Source: Struthidea cinerea
Lineage: Eukaryota; Chordata; Aves; Passeriformes; Corcoracidae
Assembly: GCA_013397865.1 (NCBI GenBank)
Contig: VZTI01001175.1
Span: 1 to 64,000, forward strand
Direction of reading: 5' to 3'
Length of the DNA stretch: 64,000 bases
Below are positions 39,101 to 52,000 of the stretch, in pieces. A model generated the notes under the pieces. The model had not been told where the DNA came from, made no database searches, and was given only the letters and a program-made list of their open reading frames with translations. The stretch's first letter is position 1; every line of letters begins with the position of its first letter. A program made the position numbers and the translations under genes.

Positions 39101-42100
39101 ATAGGAAAACGCACACAAGGGAACAGGTGAGAATGGCAGCATGTCTGAGGTCTGCAAGCAAAGCTTCTGGCAACCCTGTTACAAGCCTGCCACCCAGCCC
39201 TACCCAGCTGTGCTAGCTATTCTTGTTTTACCCAAGGCTGTTCCCATGATGGATTGGCCTCAGAACTCCATACAAGGCCACCATCCCTTCCACTGCTCTG
39301 CCAAGTAAAGTATTTCCCACCTCTCCTCTAGCTCCTTCACTCACACATCTGCTTCCATTTAGCACCCCTGAAATTCCAGCAGACCAACAAATAACACAGG
39401 ACCAAAATGTTTTTGGAGGCTCACAGAAGGTGCTTCCCTCAGCCTGAGCCAAAGCCTGGGGTAAGAGGTGAACATGATTTCTGTGGCAGCCACAGGAGTG
39501 ATTGGGAAAAGGGATGCAAAGGAAGAGCCAGCTGAGAAGGCAGAAGTGAGTGCTGAAGGGGAAAGGGGTGACACAAAGCTCATTAGGCCCGAAGTCAGGT
39601 GAGAAGAGTGTCATGCTTCTGACCTTGTGGAGAGGATTCCTTGAGAGAAGAGCACATATCCCCTGCCAGGCCATGGGCAGCAGTCAGTCAGACATAGGAG
39701 AAGCATAACTGAGCTGGAAAATGGCCGAGGGCTCCATGTGACAAGACTCCCACCCTTGAAGGGAGGCATTTTCTCATTCATACCCTTTCCCTCATTGCCC
39801 CTGACACTGCCAGTCAGTCCCCAGCCCCACCCGGCCCAACACTGGCTGTCCTCCTTCCCAACCTGCTTCCACCCTCCCTTTTCCCTGCCAAGCTGACAGG
39901 CTGCTTCCAGCACCCAGTGAGCTTTTCCCCTTTCCTAGGCAGTGAAGTCCCTGGAGAAAGGCCCTGCCTTCCCTCTGTTAGCTCTGAGAGCCTGTGATGC
40001 CATGGGAGCCAGTGGCTGCTCCATCCCTAGCTGTCACCCACACATCCATATGATTTGTGGATGTGCTGGCACACAAACACTTAGGAGAGCTGTAGGAAAC
40101 TCATGCAGGGATAACCCAGCAGCCTGGCATAGCAGGAGAGCCCTGAATACAAACAGCTGTGAGGAAAAAAGAAAAGAAAGTAGAACAGAAGGGAGAGCAG
40201 AGGCAGGAGGAAGAGACAATGTGGACTTGCAGGAGGAACACAGGAGTCAAGCAGTGCACCTCAGTTCAGGGCAAAGGATGCAGCAGGAGAAAAGCAAGAG
40301 GCTGATGAAGTCTTTGGGGAAATGATCTCTAAATCAGTCCCTTTTCCTTAATATTAAAATGAGAATGAGTTACCTACCACTAACTTTGCCTCCTAGAATG
40401 GGCCAGGAAACCCTGGTCCTGAGAGAACAGTGTGGCCTAGAGAAGTGTTTGTATCTTCACCACACCAACTTGCCCACCAAAGGGAAAGGAGATACTCCCA
40501 GGAAAAACACCGGAACAAACCCTCTGCCCTAGCTGGGCTAGCCAGAGCAAATCTCTAATATTCTCCCTGAGGCATTCATTGAAAGTTCCATTTAGATAAG
40601 AAGCAAGAAGAGGAACACTGCAATGCCTTCTTTGTCATGCAGCACACTGAAACCATTCTGCTTGAGCCCAAAACTCTCTGAACAGCTGACTGCCCTCACT
40701 GGCTGTTAGCCACAACATCAAGGAAAGGCCCTGCCAGCTGCAGAAGAGAGAATGCCCATACAGTAATGAAAGATGACTAACTGTTAGGCCATTGGTACAG
40801 ATATTAATTACAAATACAGCTTTCTGCCATGCAGGCATTCTAGTAATCATGTAAACAACAAGTTCAACTGCCTCTTTCCATCAGATTGATGGAATAACAA
40901 GAAGGCAGTCCTCTGGGCTAGTATGAATCACCAAAATGCAGCCACCCCCAGGGTGGGATGCAACTGTGTGCAGTGACAGCACCTAATCTATAAAGGCAGA
41001 AACAAGCATGACTGTACCAGCCAAAACAGGAGACAAAAGTGAAACAAGGCAGAGAGTGCCAAAATTCCTCCCCGCCCCAACTTTCCTAAAATTAGAGGAG
41101 AGAAACCAAAAGCAGGTCTCTTGTTATGAACCCTGCCTCTGGCCTTGATGCACAGTGACCCTCATTAGTGACTCTGAGGGCTAAAGGCACCTCAGAGGCT
41201 CACACCCCATCTTGAAGACAGCCCCCATTACCAACCATTTGCACCTTCCTCACTGGTGTAAGCGTGGCAGGGGTTGAGGATGTTGTAAGGACAGAGCAAA
41301 GCACCAGAAGATGAAGAGCCTGTTGGACTTGGCATGAGGCATTGCTCCACACACTGCAACTTGTAGCATCCCTTCCCACACACATCCATCCCACGCCTCA
41401 GAAAACAAGAGCACTGTGGGAGGAGAGATGTCTGACTGCTACTGGCTTGCCTTGGCCTCCCTCCTCACCCCAGCACAGAGGAGTCACCTGCATGTCAACT
41501 TCAGGATGCCAAGGTGCACAAAAGCTGCTGCCTTCTTTCCTGTTGGTCTGTTTGACCGTGGAACACCTCCCCCTCCCTTCTCCCCTTCACTGTCTTTTAT
41601 AGCAGTCTGGGTGTACAGGTACTCAGTAGATGCCGAGCTGTAAATCCAGCTCCAAGACAGTAAATTCAGCTTGCTGAAAACACACATTCATTGTCAGTGA
41701 GCACAGGAACCCAGGGTTTTGCAGACAGCAAGGCTATTAAATGCTGCTGTCAGAACAGGTTTATTTGACTGCATCAGCTTTTGCAGATATAAGCAAAATG
41801 GAATTTAGTCCTGCTTGGGATCACCCCCCAGCACTGCAGTAAGGGAGTGCAAGCAGTGGCCACTGCCTGCCAGTTCACAATTGCCTGCTCAGGGGCAGAA
41901 CACACAGCACAGTCATCAAGCCATCAACAAGATTGGAGAGCAAAACCAGGCCCCAGGTCCACAAGCAAGACTAAGCTTTACAGCTTTTTTTTGTCCATAT
42001 CTAATTTGAGAGACAGAACTACTCCAAGTTTAAGCTCTCAAAGGAGTGTCAGGAAACAGCAAGGTCCTGCTCTTCCAAAAATGCAGACAAGCCTGGAAGC

Positions 42101-42159
42101 AGAGGTGTGGACAACAACCTCCCCAACAGGATATAGTCCCAGAGCACCTGAGCCAGGCA
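39101..42159. other. Unique sequence, no gene seen
   Basis: Frames reach 148 codons (39228-39674 minus) with no recognisable domain. 40150-40240 is purine-rich on the + strand. No recognised repeat. Confidence 0.55.
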
Positions 42160-42420
42160 GTTAAAAAAGGTCTATTAATAAATCATCAGGTAAAAGTAAG
42201 ATAACAAACCAGGTCTGAGGTCAGTCCAGGAAATCCAAACAATCCTCAGTTCAGGAAAGAGCTGGAAGCAGGTACACCAAAACTCAAGAAAGGGCTGAGG
42301 GCCAGGCCTTAAATGGTGCTCCAGGGCTGATGGGTAGAGAGGCTGATGGAGGGCCCAGGTGAGGGTGATCAGGGCAATTAACACCTGTTAGTGCACTCAC
42401 TGCCCTGCCAGGGAAACGCT
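42160..42420 (-). repeat. Candidate unclassified retroelement or LTR fragment
   Basis: Composition and wording change abruptly at about 42160 and again after about 42420. Read on the minus strand, the segment has a promoter-like part (GTTAATTGCCCTGATCACCC, then CATTTAAGGCC as a TATA-like box) followed by CTTTCTTGAGTTTTGGTGTA and a pyrimidine-biased run with repeated CTGGA/CTGA units, ending in a TTTATTAATAGA stretch. That order resembles an LTR or other retroelement promoter, but I cannot assign it to a family and saw no second copy in the window. Alternatively it is unique sequence. Confidence 0.3.
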
Positions 42421-45400
42421 GTGTTCTAGGGGACAGCTCTGCTGCCCTGGGCCTGAGGAAGAGTTTTCTGAAGGGAACAGGGCTGCTTGAACTTGTTCCC
42501 TCCTTCCAGAGCTGCTGTCAAGGAATGTTGAGCTGAAGATGATGAGGAAGCTGCAAGAGACGGCAGACTCTGAAAGAGGAAGGGAAGATGAGAGAAGAAA
42601 AGGGAAACTAAGAGACAGAGAAGGCAGAGGACAAATTGTAATCACTGGACAGAGGCAGGAAATCCTTGCTGCTCACGCAGAACACAGTCACTCGCACCAG
42701 TGCCTTCTTCCAAGCCCCACTGAGCTCCTCAGCCAGCACTGCCATGCCACAAAAGCAACTTTCCTCTCCAATGCAGACAGGACAGGCAGGCACCTGTGAC
42801 ACACAGCACCTCTGTGACCCACTGATCCCATTTCCTGCTTCAGTACTGGGGTTAAGAGAAGGGACGACTTTCAGCAGGCAGCATAGTGGGAGGACCTATC
42901 TTGGGACCACAGAGGCGACATCTCCTCTGCTGAGAATCCCAGGAAGAAATTTTGCTGCAGGACATTTGGAGAGGTGACCCAGATCCCACAAGGATGCTGA
43001 GCAGATGCTCTATTACAGTGACCAGCTCTTCCTGCAGATAGCTGAAATTTATTCCTAGCAACTTCCAGGGGAATTTGAAGGAGATTTTCTTGTTTCACAC
43101 AGCTTACTTCACTAAACTAGAAATAAATTGGCCCTTGTTTTCCTGGAGCATCCAAAACAAAGCCAAATTCCCCACGTGCCCAATGACCATCGCTTCAGCT
43201 GCTGATCTCCATGCTTAGAGTGCAATTTGGGTTCTCTCTGGAAAAAGGATTTATCTTGCAGAAGCAGCCCAGGATCAGTTTCTATCCCAGTGGAAGCCCT
43301 ACAAAGCCACATCACTCCTTAGTTACACAGTTATCCAGCCCCATGAGACTCACTGCCAGGTCCTCCCAAGCTATAAAAGCCAAGAAGTTACATCTTCTTG
43401 TGTAAGATCTCAGTGTAAGAGGACAGTGTAAGAGGGCAGCATGAACCAGGGGACTGAAAAGAGTGAGAGGTGAATCTGGCTTTGTATATGGAGGCATCAC
43501 AACTTTTTAGGGTCTCTACAAAGCAACAGAGCTACAGGCAATAGAGCTGAGCCCACAGGTGGGGGGCACAAGGAAGAAAACAGGGTCAGAGCAAACACTA
43601 AGCAACATGGACAACCCTTTTTACTTCAGCCAGCTGCCCACTAGATAGCTCCCTGGCTAAACAGGGCACATCCAGCAAAATTCCTCATTTGTGCTTTTAT
43701 GAGATTTCCAAAGTTGCTGGGGGAGGATTTCTAAATTCCACTTTAAATTCATGTGAACCAAATACTGAAAACCCTATGGTAAGTTGGCAAATCTCTGCTT
43801 TAACATAGAGTCTCCCTGTAATTAATATCAGACTGTGGAGCTCTGGGATGTACTGCAAGGAGGTCACTGGAGTGTCTCTGGCATTTTCCTGAAGGCCTAA
43901 ATTCAGGCTGAACAATAAGGAAATCGCATGGGGCAAGCACAGCAGTTTTATGGTTTCAAAAGGACACAGCCCCCCTCCGTATCAGCTTACACAAGGAGGG
44001 TTCAGCCCATGCTCCTCATGCCTCTGGGAGCCCAGGAATTACTTTGGAATCGTATTAGCAGGCCCACTGTCAGAAGTCTGGAACTCATTTTGCAGTATTC
44101 AACACCTCACTTAGGAAACCTCACAAGGTGTACCAATCAAAAACTTGAAGGCTGTGGAGGAAGACAGCCTCAGTGCATGCTCCTGCTGCAGCAGCTCTAT
44201 TATTAGCACAGGCCAAGAGCCCAGCCACTCCTCTCCAGCAGAACTGGCTTCATTTATGTGTCTCCACACACAGTTATCACAGGATTTAAATGCCCCCATT
44301 GACTTGTCAAAACAGTACTGCCAGGGCACAGTGACCCCCGGTCTCTGCACCCAGGGCAGCTCCCCACAGCAGAGCAGCACTCTGAGCTGACCTCACGGCC
44401 CCGCCAGCCACCAGCACTGCCAGCCCAAGGGTCCTGCAGAGAGCAAGGTCCCCCCAAAACTGCACTTTGGCCACCCAGTGCAAGCCCACCCCAGAAGTAC
44501 CATGGCACAGGCAGGCAGGGATATTCCCAAGGCATGAGCCTTTCCTGTGGGAAATGGTGTGAGCACAGAACACTAAGCAAGGCACAAGGTGTGCCGTATG
44601 ACTGCAGGTTATGCTCACCCTAAACAATGGTTGCCTTAAATCAACAGAAAATAAGATGCTGAGAAGCAGACACCAAAACAATGAGAAGTGGATAAGGAGA
44701 GACCAGGAAGGAGCTACTTCGAGCTTCTAAATAAATCTGACAGGGAATATTCATCTTAAATCAGGGTTGCCACAAGCTGGTTGGAAATCTGCCTGGCCAA
44801 TTTTCCTGTCATCTTGCCAGTTGCTGGGGAGACAGATGAATTTGCCAAGAGTGGGTTTTTTTAATATCCAAGAACAGGATTTGCTGCACAAGCCCAGACA
44901 CACTGTACATGCCCAACTGCACTGACTACCTTGGTTCTGCTCATCTCAAACTGCTCTCCTAGCAGAACCACACAGGTGTTACATCAATTCCCAAGATAGG
45001 CCCAAACTTAAGTGGAGTCAGGAGAACTGTGCAACTAAAGCATGGACACAGTGCACGCTGCACTGCCTCTGACCCAGGATTTAGCATAAAATCACCCGTT
45101 GTCACCACAGACAGCTCTCAGCCCCAGTCTGGACACATTTTTGTTGTGGGTGTGAGCAGACATGAGATGCCATATATTGCTTCCTCTCCGCAGTCCAAAT
45201 CGCTCCCATCTTGGTAGCCTTCCAAAGCCTTTTCATAGTTTCCTTTCAAGAGACACGTTGTCCCACAATTGGCCACAAAGCTCCCACAGCATCTCAGCAC
45301 AGAGAACTATGTAAAAACCCTGAATACACAATGCAGCAACAGAGACCAAACACAAAGACTCAGGACTGCAGGTGCTATTTCCAGGATGGACACTTTTAGC

Positions 45401-48400
45401 ACAGACAGCTTGACCCAGCCTAGGTACCTCCCGGGCCAAGTAGACGCTGTCTCCCCTCAAAGAACTTTTAACACACATCAATTAAATTTTGGCAATCCAT
45501 GACCTTGTGAAACTAAGGCAGTGTGTGCTTTAAGCCAAGAGAATGGGGCTAACAGCACTTAGAGCTGACCTCAGACAGCTAATCTGGGAAGAAAATGATT
45601 TTAACTGGTCAGAAACGGATCTTTTTCAGGCAGGAATGAGATTTTTCCAAGGCATTCCACTCCAGCTTTATTTAGCCCCTGGGAAGCCAACATTACAAGC
45701 CAGCTTCAGTAGGAACAAATCCAGATAACCTTAACATATCCAGAAATCCAAGTCCTCCCCAAAAACATGCACAGCTCACAGAAAACAAGGGTTAAGAAGA
45801 AAACAGCAATTTTCTGCCTGGCATTCACATAGTTGGATTCTAGCCTGGAAATAAAGAAATATAGAAAAACACTTGTAAAAATACAAACACGATGTGCTCA
45901 AATCATGCTTCCATTGACTTTGAGCAGTGTTATGCCTGGAGTGAAATGGCTCTGTTGGGCTTAAGCTTGTCCTCAGAAATGCATTCTGCGTTCTCAGCAA
46001 TGCCATGGGAACCACATGGGCATCTCCAAGGGAAGAATTTGGCCAACTCCATTTAACTATTTAAAATTCCAGGGTTATTTGCAGAATACAGGCCAGAGTC
46101 CCATAAAAGCAAAACAATTTGAAGAGAAAGATATTCCAGAATGACTGTGAAATGGCAAACTGCACCCTCTTCTCTCATCAAAAGGCATCCGTTTACAAAG
46201 TGATCAGCGCGGGTATTGATTCAGGCGAGTAAGCGGCAATATTTACCTAAGCACCTGCACTTATGATGTGTTAGACCCACCAAACAGCCTGCAAGCCCAG
46301 CAATCATTTACCATGGGAGAGGAGTCTCTATCATTTCAGCCTTAAAAGAGCCATGAAGCAGCAGATAGCGTACTCCAAAGTGTGCATTTTGGCAGCATGG
46401 GAATAAGTCATTCTGTGCTAGAGCCAGAGCCTTCTGTTTTGAGTCACGTGGACTCAAATGAGCTGCTAAAATCCATTCTCACGTGTTCTTCTCCCTCTTG
46501 TCAGTGTAGTCCTCTCTTAAAAATCCCTGTGCCTGGGACTTGAGCAGGAATTTCTCTCCCAACTTTATCATAAGGAATAAAAAGCAAGCACAGAACTCAG
46601 CAGAGAAAGCACAAGAACCATATATGCCTCTTCCCACACTCTTGTCATGTTTCTCCCACAGTCCCCACCTGCTGAAGCCAGCCTGGGTGTTGTGAACAGC
46701 AGAGGAGGATGAGAAGTGATTTAAGCTCATCCTGGAAAGTCCCCAGCCCTCCACTCATGTGCTACTCAGTTCAATCCTCCCCTGCTAACTAAAACCCCCT
46801 ATTCCCACATCCCAACCTTACAACCAGTTGTTTAGCAGCTACCGCTGGGCATAAAAGAAGAGCAGATGTAAGGAACGCCACTGGGGCTCTCAGAAGAGAC
46901 ATTTGCAATATCAGGAATCAGTTTAAAAGGCCTGCATCACCTCCCAAAGCAGATATTGATGTGTCCAGAACACAGTTTCCTGGGCTGTCTTTAATAGCAT
47001 TTTCCGGAATAACATCACTGCTCTCACGTATGCTCATCAGCCCCAGCATTCTGCACTCCCTGCAAACCTAAGGAGGTGTGTTGGACTTCAAATACCATTA
47101 GCCCAGAACAGGGCTCACTTGGAAATGGGGACCTATTTTTTTGGAAATGCTTTTGTGGTGAATGGCATCTCCTCGCCACTGAGAAAGCAGATCTAAACCC
47201 CAAAGAGTTCTCGGTGCAGGGCAAGCAGGTTTCAAAAAGCACACACTGCCCAATGATGATTATTAGGACATTTTATGTGCCACTAGGTAATGTTTGGAGG
47301 TTGACACCAGAAAATGCACACAGGCAATCCAGTACCAGCCCCTCCAGCCCCTGTGCTGGCAAGGGAGGAAACCCAGAAAAGAAGATAGCAAAAGCAGATT
47401 TAAAATTTTCTCCTATTAGTTCCTTTTTGTCAGTGATTGGAGCAGAAAGGACCTCATCCTGAGAGACAAGCAGCACGTTTTCCTGCTCTGCTCACAGAGA
47501 ACCTTTCAGATTCAGTCCCACCTCAGTTTTGTCACCATATCAGGACTCACACAGACACATTACAGGACATCCCTAATTTACCACTATCCTATGACAGAGC
47601 TGGCTCCATGACACAGAGCACACCCCAGCAGAAGAGGACAGAACCAGGCCACAGCTTGCACTCCTTGACAGACAGAGTATTTTGAGGCCCCCCAAAAGAG
47701 TCTTAGACTTCATCCCCCTCTCTCAGCACAAGCATAAGCCCTTTTCAGGGAAAAGACTGGGTGTTTCTTTCCTGCCAGCCCTTAGCTGAAATGACCAGGC
47801 CCCATCAGCCAGTGGGACAGCTGGGTCACATATAGTGGCACAGAACTGGCACCATAACAATAAAGACTGAGTCATTTCAGTGCCATTTGGGGGCAGCGAT
47901 GTCTGGGATCACAGCACGGCTCTGGCAGAGCGGAGTGCCCATGGCTCCCAGGCACAATTTGTAGCAGCAGTGCAATCCCCATCATGACAGGCTTCGTACA
48001 GGTGGAGCTGGCAGCACCTTCAGCAGGTACAGCCAGGAGACACTTCTCATTCCCAGGCCATTTCAACACACTCCTGAACAACTATTTCATAATTTCTTGT
48101 GTTCCCAGAGCTGAAGAGTTTTGAATCATCTCTGAAAAACCTCTTCAGCTGCTTGTGAGTTACAGAATGATGAAAAGCACACTTTGGGGGGAAAAAACCC
48201 CCAACAAATCCCAAAAGCCTTCCAGCCAGAAAGCATGGCTGGTGCTTGAGACCTGACACATGGCACCTCAATGAGGAGCCTCTGCTTTCCTAAACTGGAA
48301 AAAGTTGGGCTTTGATTTAACAAAGTTGAGTGTATGAAAATTGCATATTTAGCATGCAGCGTAGTAGAAGCCTTTGTGCAGTCTTAACTCTGCATTAGCA

Positions 48401-48819
48401 TATTCTAAGTCATTTAATTAAGTGTTGCAAATTGTTTTTCTGTTAATTATTTCAGTGTTGGACATTATTATTTTCCCTTTTGGAAGACAGAATCTATTTC
48501 ATGAGGGTTAATAATCCTGCTAACTCTCCTTTCCTTAACTGTTCATTGCTGCTGATAAGATTCCACGTGTTTTTGTCAGACTGTAGGCTTCTAGCTCATT
48601 TATAATTGGATACATCCTGTACCGAGTATCTCTAGAAGTGCTGATATGATATCCCAGATGGTAATATTCCCTCTTTTCTCTGTGTGTGATTTCACAAAAA
48701 GGCCCACTGACAGCTAGTGTTTAAAGGAAATTCGTGTAAGCAGACATGGTAGGTGATCTGATCTGCTTTATATTAGGGATGGGTAAATCCATTCTGATGA
48801 AAAAGAAGCAAAGAAGAGT
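42421..48819. other. Unique sequence, no gene seen
   Basis: 42530-42640 is strongly purine-rich on the + strand. Frames up to 128 codons (47076-47462) are unrecognised. 48300-48780 is AT-rich with many TAAT and GATA-like words and no recognised repeat; it stands next to an ancient SINE at 48821. No CR1. Confidence 0.55.
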
Positions 48820-48820
48820 G

Positions 48821-49039
48821 AATCAGAGCCAGGGAGCGGCGTCTGGGAGTCCTGGGCTTTATTCCCAGCACTGCCACTGATCTGTTACAGAACCATTAAA
48901 CTGCTCCACCTCAGACTTCCTCATCTAAAATGGGCTTATTATTGACTGTACCTACCTGGTAGGTGTCTAGTGGGGATTAACTAATATTTGGAAACACTTT
49001 GAGATCCTCTGAGGGAAGGTACAATATAAATGCAAAGCA
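48821..49039 (+). mobile_element. Ancient amniote MIR-type SINE, near full body
   Basis: Blocks in family order: GGGAGTCCTGGGCTTTATTC, CCAGCACTGCCACTGATCTG, CTCCACCTCAGACTTCCTCA, TCTAAAATGGGCTTATTATT, GTACCTACCTGGTAGG, GGGGATTAACTAATA, then AACACTTTGAGATCCTCTGA and the terminal GTACAATATAAATGCAAAG. This matches the amniote MIR (CORE-SINE) layout from the conserved core through the LINE-like tail. The tRNA-derived head is missing or eroded. It is the best-preserved SINE in the window and predates the bird lineage, so its legibility is worth noting. Confidence 0.85.
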
Positions 49040-52000
49040 GTCGCACTGCTACTCTATTAACTGTTGACAGCCTGCTCTGCTGCCTTTGAACTGCCTGCCC
49101 ACAGACCTGAACCAACAATGAATGCCAAGAATTAAGAGGAGGAACAGTCCCAATCAAAAAGCCATCCAGAGGGGAGTCCCCATGACTTTTCCAAGGAGTG
49201 TGCCTCCCATCTTCCTTGCTATTAGTACACAAAAGCAAACCTCTTCATGCAATAAAGGGCTGCTCAGCAAAGCATAAAGAGCTGAAGGCATTATCAGGAC
49301 TAAACACACATTAAATTCTTCTCCCGTAACTTATTCAAACATTTCACATCTGCAAAGCTGAGCAGATGGGAATCTGGGAATCTCAGAAGAAGGATCTCAC
49401 CCTCTATCCCATGGTACTCTCATCTACATCTTCTCACAAAAATTTATTTGTGACCTTTTAGCTGATTTCATTCCTGCAACCTGAGACCATTCTAATCCTC
49501 TGCAGGAAAAAAACAACAAAAACCCAGTGAGGACAATATTTCTCAACCTTCAGACAGCAACTGGTCCCAAAATCTTCTGCAAAATCATCCACATACCATA
49601 TACAAGAGCAACAAAGCATAAGACAGTAAGGCAATAATTTTTCAAAAGGCCTATAGGCTGGCCCTGCTCTGGGAAAGAATAAGAGACATTGGACTAGAAG
49701 AACTAATGTATTTTAACCTCAAAGCATCACATAAACATTAACCTCATCAGCCTGATCTCTAGGATGTGACATTATTCTTTCCATTCTGTAAAACAGTCTA
49801 AAAGATTGAAGAGTACCTTGCTCTGAAATCCACTCCAAGCAGCCTAAAATGATACTGCCCCTCTTCAGCCTCCTTTCCTCTCTCTTCACCCAAAGGTGTT
49901 TATCTTTCTCTTAAACTCAAATACGCCCCAAAGTAAAATAGAAGGCCAGGGCACCAGGCAGGGCCAAAGGCTAGGACATGAATTTACTGTGCTGTCTTCA
50001 GTCTCCCAGAAGCCTTTCCTGAGTCCTAATAAAGATATCTGAAACAAGATGCTAATGCTGGATTATCCAGGTAATCTCCCAGAGTTACTTCCCCAGTTTG
50101 CCTGGTTATAAATAATGAATTAGGCCTTTACTTATTATTTCTCTGCCCTTTGGGGTCACTGCAAGGCTGAGGAAGGAATACAGATTTAAGAATATTAGAT
50201 CCATTTATTAATATCAATTTCTGCCAATCCTGCATGAGAGATGTCCCTCGCCCTGTGCATGCTACTGATACTCTGAAGCGGCTGGGATGTTAATAGCATG
50301 GATCTAATAGCTACGAACTGGCCCAGCCTTACTCACCATTCCCATAAATTGAATTTTAAAAAGGCAGATGGGTGCTTCATAAGTGGAAACAGAATCATGT
50401 GCCAGTTTTCATTTCTTTTCCATTCCTGAGCCCTGGTGAAATGAAGTCTCCCCACTGGCTTTGTCCACATAAGCCTGTCGTAACAATTTAGTCCCATCTT
50501 AAGAGCCCCTGTTATTCCCACACTGGATTTCTAAAGCACCATCTTAACCCTTTCTCTGCTGTCTTCCTCTGCAGCACCCATTCAGCTGAACACAGCCACA
50601 GCAACCACACAGGCTTCCAGGGATCTTTAGGCTGAGAGAACAAGATCTCTCCCACAGCCCCATCACTTTCTCCCTCTTGCCTTACTCCATCTGCTCTCTG
50701 ACATAAAGGTAATTAATTCCAGCCATAACTATGAGTATGCCTGCAGCACTCACCGTGCTGGAAGTCCCAGGCTGAGCCTTACTCAAGGGACTGGTACTAA
50801 TTTCAGCTACAGTCTGAATGCTGGTAGACTCCTTAGTCCAGACAGCTTTTACCACCAGGCTCCTCAGCCTGCCCACGGGTCTTTTGCCAGCAACAGCAAT
50901 CACCAAGAGCTACAGCAGTGTGCTCACAGGTGTCAGTATTTTCCCAAGAACCCAGACAAAATGCTGCCTCTTGCCTTCTGAGCACCAATGTGAACATAGT
51001 TGGCCACATGAGCGCTCCTGCTAGGCTTCAACCATGCAGTTCACTTAATCACCTTAATGAGTCTCGTAATAACTTCAAAGGCCTCACCAGCCACCAGCTG
51101 AAGGGAGCAGAAGCCACAGAAGCAAGAGTGTTAAGTTTCTATAAGTTGAATATAGAGATGTTTTTGAGACCCCCCCCAGCCTGCTCAGAGCTGGGCTGGG
51201 CAGCACAGGGTGAGATCACTGCTGACCAGTCTGCACAAGCTCTCAGGCCAGGCAGTAACTGAGACTTCAGCAAGGCCCTCACCACTCTCCACCTCTTTAG
51301 CAACAGGCTCAAAGACCAGGCCAGGAGCCATCCCACCTGTGCTTAAGGCATGAGGATCACTTCTGTGCTGAGGATCTTGAGACAGAATTCAGGTGTTCAT
51401 CAGGGTTTGTTTCAATCAACTCCTGAATTCCAGACATATCCTCAAAAAAGCCAGGCCAGGTCCAGTCACCATCCCTAGATGTACAGGAAGGGCATCCTTG
51501 TGAATACCAACTTCCTCTGGAACCCTCACCTACATGTCCCTCCTGCAACACCCAGGGCTTGCCCAATGAATGCAGCAGCACATTCCACCACATTCTCTCT
51601 TCAGACTCCAGATTGTGGTCATGTTGCAAAAATAATTGGAAATCTCAGCCAAAATACATGAGGAAAACAGACTCACAGTGCAGAGTTTCTCTAGCTTTCA
51701 AAATACTCCTGAAAACTTTGTAGAGTCAAGAAATGTGCTGTTTACTTCCTTTTCCACTTTGATGTCATTCCATCTACACCTTTGAAACATGGCTCTCCTT
51801 TTTTAAGGATAAACACAGCTCTTTAAACACCTCTTATGCTTAAAATGCACCTCCTCAGTATCAGCCACATATTTGAAACAAAATAGAGAGGGTATGAATC
51901 CCTGCACCGAAGATTGTTAGCGTAGCTAAAGGGTCTAGGCCTGAGTGATATTGCCCAAACAATGGGCAGTTGTTACTGGAGACATTCCCCTGGAGCACAT

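Noticed and set aside
40335..40400. TTAAAATGAGAATGAGTTACC, resembling the MIR 'TAAAATGGGGATAAT' block
   Set aside because: Single block without neighbours; likely coincidence.
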